Shown here: positions 32,375 to 40,964 of the stretch, piece after piece
How positions within the stretch are numbered: the first letter of the stretch is position 1
Layout of the letters: every line of letters starts with the position of its first letter
Assembly: GCF_030065545.1 (NCBI RefSeq)
Contig: NZ_JASJNC010000002.1
Location: 1-64,000 of the forward strand
Length of the DNA: 64,000 nt
From: Marinicella marina
GTDB lineage: Bacteria > Pseudomonadota > Gammaproteobacteria > Xanthomonadales > Marinicellaceae
Direction of reading: 5' to 3'
Notes under the pieces: model-generated
Database searches by the model: none
The model's input: only the letters and a program-made list of their open reading frames with translations
Told to the model about the DNA's origin: nothing
Position numbers and translations under genes: made by a program

Positions 32375-32775
32375 ATGACTGACAATGAACTCGTTGAATT
32401 GAGCGTGCACGAATTCAAGCCAATACCTTGATAGATGGCATTGATGCAATAATAATAAACTTTAAGCTTCTCATGAGAATAGAAATGTGGTCGGAAATTA
32501 AAGGTGAAAATAGGATTGGTAGCGAAGGTGGAGAAATTATCAACGATTATGAACACTCTCTAGGGGCTAGGGTCACATTAGAGAAAAATGGTGATGTTGC
32601 ACCATTCTCAATCACCGTTGGGGTCTATGGCTCTTTTTTTCATACCGTTTATATGGGTAGTCTTTGCGAAGGTGTTGCCATATTTAAAAGTATGAAATCT
32701 GATATAGGTGAGTACTTAAATAACCCACAAAAAGCAGAAAGTAGTTGGGTAGAAAATTTTGTAAATCGGTACTAA
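32375..32775 (+). pseudogene. Hypothetical protein gene with an apparent -1 frameshift
   Basis: ATG 32375 opens MTDNELVELSVHEFKPIP and meets TGA at 32429. A second frame (-1) from 32428 continues as IDGIDAIIINFKLLMRIEMW through EGGEIINDYEHSLGARVTLE to VENFVNRY, 115 residues. The two pieces join naturally at KPIP/LIDGI if one base is missing near 32427. No recognised family. Could be a real frameshift, a sequencing error or two unrelated frames. Confidence 0.4.
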
Positions 32776-32794
32776 AAAACAAGTCATGTAGGAA

Positions 32795-33031
32795 GGGCTT
32801 CGCCCATCACATTACTGCCTGTAAGGCTTAGAGTGATTAAATTGGACAACATTTTTTGAAAATTGAAAATTCCTCCTCAATTTAAAGTTCATCATGATGG
32901 GCGGAGCCCATCTTACTTTTGAATTATATTTATAACTCATACCCTTGAACTATCCGGTCATGCCCGATAATGACGTGAGACAGTGGGCTTTGCACTTAAG
33001 TCTCAATCGGACCCTCGGGACGAGCCCGAGG
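32795..33031. repeat. Cluster of REP-like short palindromes
   Basis: Three hairpins lie in the 290-bp gap: GGGCTTCGCCC (32795-32805), GATGGGC-GGA-GCCCATC (32896-32912) and CCTCGGG-ACGAG-CCCGAGG (33013-33031). The words around them (GGACCCTCGGGACGAGCCCG) resemble dispersed intergenic repeats of other bacteria. No gene is visible in this gap. Confidence 0.5.
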
Positions 33032-33063
33032 ATGACGCATTCAGCTGATAAACCATATTGAAC

Positions 33064-34389
33064 TTAACCCACCAACATCCCAGCCATGGTCGCTGAAAAC
33101 AGGGAGGCGAGGGTGCCGCCGAGCAGGGCTTTCATGCCGAACTCTGACAAGGTTTTTCGTTGCCCAGGGGCGAGTGAGCCGATGCCGCCGACTTGGATGC
33201 CGATGGAGGCGAAGTTAGCAAAACCACACAGCATATAAGTGGCCATCAAGATGGATTTGTCATACATCAGGTGCACGTCTTGGGCGGTGTTTTTCATGTT
33301 GGCGAGGTTTTCATAACCAACAAACTCAGAGGCTATGATCTTCACGCCTAACAGCTGACCCAATAAAGTGATGTCTTCAGTCGCCACGCCTATCAACCAC
33401 ATCAACGGTGCAAACAAATAACCCAGTAAAAACTCCAAAGACAGGCCATCATAATCAGTGCTGGCAGCAATGATTTCATTCAAGCCAACCCAGCCACCGA
33501 TGGCGCCGAGGAAATAATTAATCATCGCCAAGAATGCGAAAAACACCAGTAACATCGCACCCACATTCAAAGCCAATTTCAAACCTTCGGTGGTGCCGTT
33601 GGTCAAGGCATCCAGTACGTTGGAGCCCACTTCATCGTGACTGATTTCAATGTTTGAGTTGATCTCTTCGGTTTGTGGCATCAAGATTTTGGCCACCACG
33701 ATGGCGCCAGGTGCGGCCATCACTGAAGCTGCCAGCAAGTGCTTGGCGTAGAACTGTCGCATCACTTCATCCTCGCCACCGAGGAAACCGACATATGCCG
33801 CCAGTACACCACCGGCTACGGTGGCCATACCCCCAATCATCACCAGCAGTATTTCAGATTTATTCATGGCCTCTAAGTATTTCTTGATCATAAGCGGTGC
33901 TTCGGTTTGGCCCAAGAAAATGTTACCGGCCACAGATAAACTTTCAGCGCCTGAAATTTTTAAGGCCTTGGTCAATAACCATGCCAGGCCTTTGACAATT
34001 TTTTGAATGATTCCAAGGTAAAACAATACCGAGGTTAATGCAGAGAAAAACACGATGGTGGGCAGAATCATCACCGCAAAAGTTATCAATGGTGACTCGA
34101 TTTCACCTTTACCAAAGGAGCGGAACAGGAAGTTGGTGCCCTCTTTGGTGAAGTCCATGATCAAAATAAAGAATTTACCGACCGCATCAAAAATGGCACC
34201 TACAAAGGGTACGTACAACACACCGATGGCCAGAATCAACTGCATGCCCAAGCCAATGCCAACTACTTTCCAACTGACCGCTTTGCGGTTGTTACTGAAA
34301 GCATAAGCAATCGCCACCAAGGTAATCATACCAATGGCACCGCGCATCAAAGACTCGAGAGAAAAACCCGCTGAAGGAATGATTTCCAT
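33064..34389 (-). CDS. CNT-family (NupC-like) nucleoside transporter
   Basis: 441 residues, multi-spanning. Diagnostic blocks in order: VGAIFDAVGKFF, AVMILPTIVFFSALTSVLFYLGI, SLSVAGNIFLGQTEAPLMIKKYLE (substrate motif GQTEAP), and CGFANFASIGIQVGGIGSLAPGQR. Inner-membrane Na+ or H+ coupled uptake of nucleosides. Start at 34389 (AAGGGTC upstream) rather than the longer 34482 reading. Confidence 0.9.
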   Translation of the reverse strand: MEIIPSAGFSLESLMRGAIGMITLVAIAYAFSNNRKAVSWKVVGIGLGMQLILAIGVLYVPFVGAIFDAVGKFFILIMDFTKEGTNFLFRSFGKGEIESPLITFAVMILPTIVFFSALTSVLFYLGIIQKIVKGLAWLLTKALKISGAESLSVAGNIFLGQTEAPLMIKKYLEAMNKSEILLVMIGGMATVAGGVLAAYVGFLGGEDEVMRQFYAKHLLAASVMAAPGAIVVAKILMPQTEEINSNIEISHDEVGSNVLDALTNGTTEGLKLALNVGAMLLVFFAFLAMINYFLGAIGGWVGLNEIIAASTDYDGLSLEFLLGYLFAPLMWLIGVATEDITLLGQLLGVKIIASEFVGYENLANMKNTAQDVHLMYDKSILMATYMLCGFANFASIGIQVGGIGSLAPGQRKTLSEFGMKALLGGTLASLFSATMAGMLVG

Positions 34390-34503
34390 GAATGACCCTT
34401 TTTTTATTGTTTGGAAGCGCTGATTATAGCGGATTGTATTGGGCTGTTCATTTAATTTTATTATACACAGCGTGCGGTGCAATCAGGGGGTGGCTATCAA
34501 AAC

Positions 34504-35190
34504 TCACTTTTTACTTGTTTGGGACAACTTCATCAAAGCCATCATTGTCTGCTTTTTCACTTGGTTGTGGTTTGGATAGGTATTAACAAATGCGTCCAAC
34601 TGTTGACGAATTTGTTGACCGGTGAGGTTGATGGTAAGGGTTCCGGGACGACCGTCTTCGACCGGTATAACTGTTAAGTTATTGGGGATGTATCCAGCGA
34701 TGCGGCTGCCCGTGAAGCGCAGATTCTGTCGCCAATCTTGGCGATACTGCAAAGCTGCGGCTGCACCATAAGTGTGATGCAGTAGTGTTGTTTTTTGCTC
34801 TGCTGCTGCCAGCTCCTCGCTGCTCAGCTTTTGTTTCAGCGAATCAATGATGCGATGACATGTGGCTGGGTCATAGCCGGTGTTCTCTTGTTGCAATAAC
34901 AGCAACCAAGCCAGCGCATCAAGCCATTGATCGTGCTCTTTAGTTTGGTCTTCTAGCAGGTGCTGGGCTACGGATGCTTTGGCCTGATTGCTGCCAAAGC
35001 GAGCGGCTTGCAGCAGGTAACCAAGTGCCTCATCTGGGCGATTGTCTTGGTGTGCATGCCTGGCTTTATTCAGCAGTTCGGCATCAGGCAGGCGCAGTTG
35101 GCCGGTGCGATCAAATGAGACGGATGATTCAGCGAGGGTTGTTATGGCTACAAACAAAAGTAAAAGGAGTGTTGTTGTTTTCTTAATCAT
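34504..35190 (-). CDS. Exported Sel1/TPR-like protein of unknown function
   Basis: 228 residues; signal peptide MIKKTTTLLLLLFVAITTLAE. A Sel1-like repeat (ALGYLLQAARFGSNQAKASVAQHLLE) is followed by a ~100-residue C-terminal domain ending KKQTMMALMKLSQ. ATG 35211 is an alternative start. Next to hutI on the same strand, 5 bp or so downstream of its stop, so possibly cotranscribed, but no obvious histidine-pathway role. Confidence 0.6.
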   Translation of the reverse strand: MIKKTTTLLLLLFVAITTLAESSVSFDRTGQLRLPDAELLNKARHAHQDNRPDEALGYLLQAARFGSNQAKASVAQHLLEDQTKEHDQWLDALAWLLLLQQENTGYDPATCHRIIDSLKQKLSSEELAAAEQKTTLLHHTYGAAAALQYRQDWRQNLRFTGSRIAGYIPNNLTVIPVEDGRPGTLTINLTGQQIRQQLDAFVNTYPNHNQVKKQTMMALMKLSQTSKK

Positions 35191-35215
35191 ACTGAAAGTC
35201 GTTGTTTTCATGCTA

Positions 35216-36415
35216 TCAAGGGTAATGTTGTGCTTGCCGCTGACCTTGCCAGTAAACTAAATCAGCCACTTCAGTGGTGTTCCACAACACCAGTTCGGCA
35301 TCTTTGCCTACTTCAATACTGCCCTTGTTGTGATCAAGCCCCAAGGCTTTGGCGGCGTTGATGGTGACGGCTAAAATGGCTTCCTCCACGGTTAAACCGA
35401 ATTGGGTACAAGCCATGTGGAGGCACTGTAAAAGGTTGGTGGTAGGCGCTGTGCCGGGGTTGCAATCGGTAGCAATGGCCATTCCAACACCGTGTTTCCT
35501 GAAGGCTGCAATCGGCGGTAATTGAGTTTCGCTTAAGGCATAAAAAGCATAAGGCAATAGGGTGGCAACGGTGTCAGATGTAGCCATTTTTTTGATGCTG
35601 TCGATGGAGGTGTATTCGACGTGATCGGCTGATAAACCGCCGTACTCAGCAACCATGCCTGCCCCGCCTAAATCAGAAAGTTGGTCGGCATGTAGTTTTA
35701 CCGGTAAGCCCCAACGTGCCGCGGCATCAAAAACCAAGCGGGTTTCCTCCGGTGAAAAACCGATGCCCTCACAAAAGGCATCAACGGCATCTGCCAACTG
35801 TTCTTTGGCAACGTATGGAATCAGTTCTTGGCAAATCATTTTAAGATAAGCTGCGCGGTCATCTTGGTATTCAGTAGGTACAGCATGTGCGGCCAATAAG
35901 GTGGTTTGGACCGTCATTTGCATTTTCTCAGCGGCCCTCTTGGCGGCTTGTAGCATTTTGATCTCGTTGTCAAAATCCAAACCATAGCCTGATTTAATTT
36001 CAACAGTCATCACACCTTGTGACTTCAGGTGAGCCAAGCGCTCACAAGCCGATGACACCAAAGCATCCATGCTGGCTTTTCGCGTTGCCTTAACGGTAGA
36101 TAAAATGCCACCACCAGAGCGGGCAATTTCTTCGTAGCTGACACCGGCCAAGCGCTGTGCAAATTCACCTGCTCTGGAGCCAGCAAAGACCAAATGGGTG
36201 TGACAGTCAATCAAAGCCGGTGTCAATACCTGGCCTTTGGCATCAATGCATTGGGCTGCGGTAAAATCATCGCTGCTGCCAGCAGCTTCAACGGCGATGA
36301 TTTTTCCACCAGCACAGGCCACCACGCCGTTTTCGAGCAGGCCATAGGGTTGGCCATTTTCTGCACAAGTAATCACTTGGGCGTTATGAATCAGCAAATC
36401 ACAGTTTTTTTTCAT
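35216..36415 (-). CDS. hutI: Imidazolonepropionase HutI
   Basis: 399 residues, amidohydrolase fold. LIDCHTHLVFAGSRAGEF holds the metal-binding HxH, followed by RSGGGI, TVEIKSGYGLD, KLHADQLSDLGGA, ADHVE and ATDCNPGTAP, all HutI hallmarks. It opens the imidazolone ring in histidine catabolism, giving N-formimidoyl-L-glutamate. Divergent from hutF with a 64-bp gap. Confidence 0.95.
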   Translation of the reverse strand: MKKNCDLLIHNAQVITCAENGQPYGLLENGVVACAGGKIIAVEAAGSSDDFTAAQCIDAKGQVLTPALIDCHTHLVFAGSRAGEFAQRLAGVSYEEIARSGGGILSTVKATRKASMDALVSSACERLAHLKSQGVMTVEIKSGYGLDFDNEIKMLQAAKRAAEKMQMTVQTTLLAAHAVPTEYQDDRAAYLKMICQELIPYVAKEQLADAVDAFCEGIGFSPEETRLVFDAAARWGLPVKLHADQLSDLGGAGMVAEYGGLSADHVEYTSIDSIKKMATSDTVATLLPYAFYALSETQLPPIAAFRKHGVGMAIATDCNPGTAPTTNLLQCLHMACTQFGLTVEEAILAVTINAAKALGLDHNKGSIEVGKDAELVLWNTTEVADLVYWQGQRQAQHYP

Positions 36416-36479
36416 TGTGTTGGTGCCTGCTTTGTCCTACAGTTTTATGATTAAATCATTATCTGAAATTTAAACAGCA

Positions 36480-37727
36480 ATGAACAGTTATTTTTTACAA
36501 AGCGCTCTGCTATCAGATGGTTGGCATCGCCATGTTCGGGTGACCGTAAAGGACAGTATTTTTGAGCGGATTGAACTGAATGCAAAACCGCAAGACAACG
36601 ATCAATCCATGACACATGTGATTCCTGCCATGCCCAACGCCCATTCGCATGTGTTCCAGCGAGCCATGGCTGGTTTGTCAGAGTTCAGGAGCAGTGAGGG
36701 CGATGATTTTTGGTCGTGGCGCGATTTGATGTATCGGTTGGCAAACCGCTTAGATACCAGTACCTTATACGCTGTGGCCAAAGCCTGTTACACCGAAATG
36801 CGTCAGGCGGGTTACGCCTCAGTCTGTGAATTTCACTACGTCCATCGATCGCGTGAGGATGCACAAGATTTCTTGACCCACTCAAAAACATTGCTCAAAG
36901 CGGCCGATGAGGTGGGGTTACCCATCACCTTTTTACCGGTTTTATATGCCTATGCTGGCGCTGGGGAAAGGCCGTTATCGGCTGAACAGAAGCGTTTTGA
37001 GTTATCCACCAAAGAATACATCAACCTGTTTAAACAACTGCAGAAAGAATTGCAGCCACAGCAACAGCTAGGTATTTGTTTTCATTCTTTGCGGGCAGTC
37101 AATCAACAACAAATGCAGCAGGTGCTGAAGGCTTTGCCAAACGATGCACCGGTTCACATCCACATTGCAGAACAACAAGCAGAAGTTGAACAAACCTTAA
37201 AACACTTGGGCCAACGCCCGGTGGCCTGGTTGTTTGAGCATTTTAAAGTAGATAAACGGTGGGCGCTGGTGCACGCCACTCATTTGGATGAACAAGAGGT
37301 GTCCATGCTGGCAAAATCTGGTGCTGTTGCGGTGCTGTGTCCGTTGACCGAAGCCAATTTGGGTGATGGCATTTTTCCGATGCCAGCCTACCAAGCGGCT
37401 GAGGGGCGATGGGCCATAGGCTCAGATTCACACATTGAAATAAAGCCGCAGCAAGAATTTAAAATGTTGGAATACTCACAACGGTTGAAATACCAGCAGC
37501 GTAATGTGTGTTGTGATGAAAAACAACCTCACGTGGGCACCTGGATGTGGTTACAAGCGCTCAGTGCCGGCAGCCAAGCCAGCGGTGGCATCGGTCATGG
37601 CATCACAAAAGGCAGCCGTGCTGCGGTGATTGAATTGTTCCCTGAAGACCCAGAGAAGCAAGCTGAATTGGCGTTGGATGATTGGGTTTTTTCTGATCGC
37701 ACCCAATCAATCGCTCACTTGTTGTAA
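36480..37727 (+). CDS. hutF: N-formimidoyl-L-glutamate deiminase HutF
   Basis: 415 residues, amidohydrolase. MPNAHSHVFQRAMAGL (HxH), CEFHYVHRSR, CFHSLRAVN, HIHIAEQQAEVEQ, LVHATHLDEQE and GSDSHIEIKP match HutF. It converts formimidoylglutamate to formylglutamate and ammonia, so this organism uses the two-step HutF/HutG route instead of direct HutG; hutG, hutH and hutU are not in this window. Confidence 0.95.
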   Translation: MNSYFLQSALLSDGWHRHVRVTVKDSIFERIELNAKPQDNDQSMTHVIPAMPNAHSHVFQRAMAGLSEFRSSEGDDFWSWRDLMYRLANRLDTSTLYAVAKACYTEMRQAGYASVCEFHYVHRSREDAQDFLTHSKTLLKAADEVGLPITFLPVLYAYAGAGERPLSAEQKRFELSTKEYINLFKQLQKELQPQQQLGICFHSLRAVNQQQMQQVLKALPNDAPVHIHIAEQQAEVEQTLKHLGQRPVAWLFEHFKVDKRWALVHATHLDEQEVSMLAKSGAVAVLCPLTEANLGDGIFPMPAYQAAEGRWAIGSDSHIEIKPQQEFKMLEYSQRLKYQQRNVCCDEKQPHVGTWMWLQALSAGSQASGGIGHGITKGSRAAVIELFPEDPEKQAELALDDWVFSDRTQSIAHLL

Positions 37728-37801
37728 GAATAAGTTCTGTGGACAACTGCGGTGATAATCTCACCTGCTGGGCCAAAACATCGTGATAGAATGACCGCCA
37801 T

Positions 37802-38356
37802 ATGACCAACATCAACCACATTCCTAACAGCATCGTTTTGGTCGGCCCCATGGGCGCCGGCAAGACCACAGTGGGCAAACAGATTGCCCAAAAGCTGGGT
37901 AAGCGTTTTGTTGATGTCGACCAAGAGTTGGAAAAACGCACGGGTGTTTCAATCAATTTGATTTTTGAAATTGAAAAAGAGGCTGGTTTCAGGGCCAGAG
38001 AAACAGCCATGTTGGCAGAGCTGATGGCACTTGATAATGCCGTGATTGCAACCGGTGGTGGCATCATTGTGACGCCGGAGAACCGAGATATTCTGAAAGC
38101 CACAGATAATTTAGTGGTCTATTTGAAAACCGAAGTCAAGCACCAGCTCAAACGACTCAAACGTGACAAACAAAGGCCTTTGTTGCAGGGTAAAGGCAGA
38201 CGTGAGAAATTGTTGAATTTGGCTCGCGTCAGGAATCCATTGTATGACGAAGTCTCTGATTTGGCATTTGCCAGTGGTCGTACCAGTTCTTACGGCATGG
38301 CGAATAAAATAGTCGCTTATTTACGAGAAAAAACCCAAAGTAAACAACAGTCATGA
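37802..38356 (+). CDS. aroK: Shikimate kinase
   Basis: 184 residues. P-loop GPMGAGKTT (15-23), DVDQELEKRTG (shikimate-binding Asp), FRARE, ATGGG and RDKQRPLL (lid Arg region) are present. Phosphorylates shikimate at O3. Stop and aroB start overlap (ATGA), the usual aroK-aroB order. Confidence 0.95.
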   Translation: MTNINHIPNSIVLVGPMGAGKTTVGKQIAQKLGKRFVDVDQELEKRTGVSINLIFEIEKEAGFRARETAMLAELMALDNAVIATGGGIIVTPENRDILKATDNLVVYLKTEVKHQLKRLKRDKQRPLLQGKGRREKLLNLARVRNPLYDEVSDLAFASGRTSSYGMANKIVAYLREKTQSKQQS

Positions 38357-39441
38357 ATAACCCACAAACACTCAAAATAACTTTAAATGACAACAGTTAC
38401 CCCATCATCATTGATGCCAACCGCTTCAATTTGGAGGCATTGACTAATGTTGTGTCCAAGCGAAAAATCATGCTGGTCAGCAACACCACTGTCGCACCCT
38501 TGTACTTGAAACAGGTTGTTGCGTTGTTTCCTGAGAACAAGGTATTTTCCTGTGTGCTTGAGGATGGTGAAGTGCATAAAAATATCAACAGTTGGCAACA
38601 CATTTTAGATCAATTGGCCGCCCATCAGTTCAATCGCTCTGATTTACTGGTCTCATTGGGAGGTGGGGTGATTTGTGACATGACCGGCTTTGCTGCTGCC
38701 AGTTGGATGCGCGGTATAGATTTTATTCAAATGCCAACCACCTTGTTGTCGCAAATTGATGCGTCAGTGGGCGGCAAAACAGGTATCAATCACCCCCAAG
38801 GGAAAAACCTCATCGGCGCCTTTCATCAGCCCAAAGCAGTGATTATCAATGTCGATACCTTGAACACGCTGCCAGCCAGAGAATTCAATGCAGGCATCGG
38901 TGAGGCGATAAAGTATGGTGGCATCAATCAGCCTGATTTCTTTGGCTGGCTGAGCGAGCATGTTGAATCCATCAAACAACGTGACCCATTGATCTTGCAG
39001 GAGCTGATTGCACAATGTTGTCAATTCAAAGCAGACATTGTTGAGCAGGATGAGAAAGAACAGGGAGTGCGGGCTTTATTGAATCTGGGGCATACTTTTG
39101 GGCATGCCATCGAGACCATCACTGATTATCAATATTTGCATGGTGAGGCTGTGGGATTGGGCATGGTCATGGCAGCTGAATTATCACAACAGTTAGGACA
39201 CTGTGATTCAGATATACGAAAAATGCTGGAAAACTTGTTGCAAGCCTTTGATTTGCCAATTAAGCTGGATGCTGATGTCACAAGTGATGGTATGTTGCAG
39301 CTGATGAAGGCAGATAAAAAAGTAATCAATAATCAGCATCGCTTGATATTAATGAAAGGTTTAGGCGCTGCATTTATTGCGGAAGACATCAAAGATTCCG
39401 AAATAACAGCTGCGCTAAAATGTTGTTTAACCCACACCTGA
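38353..39441 (+). CDS. aroB: 3-dehydroquinate synthase
   Basis: 362 residues. DGEVHKN, LVSLGGGVICDMTGFAAA (NAD site), PTTLLSQIDASVGGKTGINHPQGKNLIGAF, GEAIKYGG and NLGHTFGHAIE are the standard AroB motifs. Second step of the common aromatic pathway. Overlaps aroK by 4 bp. Confidence 0.97.
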   Translation: MNNPQTLKITLNDNSYPIIIDANRFNLEALTNVVSKRKIMLVSNTTVAPLYLKQVVALFPENKVFSCVLEDGEVHKNINSWQHILDQLAAHQFNRSDLLVSLGGGVICDMTGFAAASWMRGIDFIQMPTTLLSQIDASVGGKTGINHPQGKNLIGAFHQPKAVIINVDTLNTLPAREFNAGIGEAIKYGGINQPDFFGWLSEHVESIKQRDPLILQELIAQCCQFKADIVEQDEKEQGVRALLNLGHTFGHAIETITDYQYLHGEAVGLGMVMAAELSQQLGHCDSDIRKMLENLLQAFDLPIKLDADVTSDGMLQLMKADKKVINNQHRLILMKGLGAAFIAEDIKDSEITAALKCCLTHT

Positions 39442-39449
39442 AAACCGAG

Positions 39450-40274
39450 ATGATTCTAAAGCAGCCCAGACTTCAAGTTTCAACACAACATTTCAATGCA
39501 CTTGTCATGCTGTTCAGTTTAATGCTCACATCGATGGCATGGGCACAAGAAGAAGAGGAGACGCCACCGCCAGAAAATAAAATTGTTTGTATCGCAGCCA
39601 AAAAACAATGGGTATGTGCGCCTGCTGATGAGCAAGAAAAGGCGCAAGAAAAAGCCATGCAGCTGGTTAATAAACAACCACCAGATGTGACAGAAAACGA
39701 TGATACCGCAGTTGTGACTCAGCCCGCAGCATTTAACAACAATCCCACGCCTGGTGCAGCGCAGCCTGTGACGCCAGTGGTTGACAACCAAGTCAACATC
39801 AATGAACAAATCAAAGATTTTATCCCAAGGGCAGAAGCTAACGAACCCAATAGCGATGTGACGGTTGAAACCGCCACTGTCAGTGAAACTGTTGTCGAAC
39901 AACAGCCAGAACCAACAATCGCAGCTGTTGAACAACAAACAAAACCCATTGCAAGCCCAGCAGCGACAGCCGTTGCTGGCAATAAAAACAATTTCAATGA
40001 CTGGCAACTTAACCATGCTGAGCAATGGTCTTTCCAAGTGATCGGCACCTCAAACCGGCACCAATTGGATGCATTCATCAGCGACAATGGCCTACAAAAT
40101 TCACCACATGTAATCGTCAAAACCTCAGCCAATGGCGCTGATTGGTGGGTGGTTTTGGCTGGTTTGTATGACAGTCGCGATGCAGCGCTCGCACAGCGCC
40201 AAAGCCTGCCCAGTCAATTAGCCAGTCAGGCTTGGGTGCGACAAATAAAAAGCATCGATGGCAAAGCTGATTAA
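39450..40274 (+). CDS. SPOR-domain protein (DamX-like), following aroB
   Basis: 274 residues. A possible signal segment (LVMLFSLMLTSMAWAQ), a long acidic/Pro/Gln/Thr-rich linker, and a C-terminal SPOR domain (WSFQVIGTSNRHQLDAFI...WWVVLAGLYDSRDAALAQRQSLP...WVRQIKSI). SPOR domains bind denuded peptidoglycan at the septum. Position after aroK-aroB matches damX of other gammaproteobacteria, but the N-terminal part differs from E. coli DamX, so no symbol is given. Confidence 0.8.
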   Translation: MILKQPRLQVSTQHFNALVMLFSLMLTSMAWAQEEEETPPPENKIVCIAAKKQWVCAPADEQEKAQEKAMQLVNKQPPDVTENDDTAVVTQPAAFNNNPTPGAAQPVTPVVDNQVNINEQIKDFIPRAEANEPNSDVTVETATVSETVVEQQPEPTIAAVEQQTKPIASPAATAVAGNKNNFNDWQLNHAEQWSFQVIGTSNRHQLDAFISDNGLQNSPHVIVKTSANGADWWVVLAGLYDSRDAALAQRQSLPSQLASQAWVRQIKSIDGKAD

Positions 40275-40332
40275 GTGATGTTTTTTTTGGTAATGTCCTC
40301 AACTGCTGTATCTAACGACTGAGTAAATAACC

Positions 40333-40878
40333 ATGAACAGATTTGAAATTGAAAAATGTGCTTTATTGGTGATAGATGTGCAAGGCCGTTTGGCTGAACT
40401 GATGCATCAGAAAGAGGATTTATTTGACCACCTCAAAATCATGCTCAAAGCCGCCGCCTTACTCGAGATTCCGATTCATTGGTTTGAACAATACCCCAAA
40501 GGCTTGGGCGGCACCAAAGACAGCATCAAAGCACTTTTAGGTGATGCCGAGTACTTTGAAAAAATGACTTTCAGTGGCTGTGGCGCTGATGGTTATCTGG
40601 ATGCGTTAAAAGCCAGTGGCAAAACCCAATGCATCATTACTGGCATAGAAACACATGTGTGTGTTTACCAAACCACCTTGGATTTATTGGCCAATAACTA
40701 CCAAGTGAAGCTCAACCAACAAGCCGTTTCATCCAGACTGGCCAGTAACAAAGCTTTGGGCCTGAGCAACATGCAACAAGCTGGCGCTGAGATTGCCAGC
40801 ACAGAAATGATTTTATTTGAACTGATGCACAGCGCCGAGCACCCCCAGTTCAAAGCCATATCAAAACTGCTTAAATGA
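40333..40878 (+). CDS. Isochorismatase-family cysteine hydrolase
   Basis: 181 residues. Catalytic triad: Asp15 in LLVIDVQGRL, Lys77 in DAEYFEKMTF and Cys110 in ITGIETHVCVYQT, the last with the family's cis-peptide region. Related to YcaC-like hydrolases. Substrate unknown. Cytosolic. Confidence 0.9.
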   Translation: MNRFEIEKCALLVIDVQGRLAELMHQKEDLFDHLKIMLKAAALLEIPIHWFEQYPKGLGGTKDSIKALLGDAEYFEKMTFSGCGADGYLDALKASGKTQCIITGIETHVCVYQTTLDLLANNYQVKLNQQAVSSRLASNKALGLSNMQQAGAEIASTEMILFELMHSAEHPQFKAISKLLK

Positions 40879-40964
40879 GGTAATTTTGAGAGCTTCCTGC
40901 CCATAATAGTTGGGATGAAAGTGCGATTGTCGCTATAATATTGGATTTGACCCAACCCATAAGT

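Noticed and set aside
37603-38103. Minus-strand 166-codon frame across hutF/aroK
   Set aside because: Antisense to two well-recognised enzymes.
39519-40132. Long minus-strand open frames opposite the SPOR-domain gene
   Set aside because: They mirror the Pro/Gln/Thr-rich coding strand and have Cys/Trp/Phe-rich nonsense composition.
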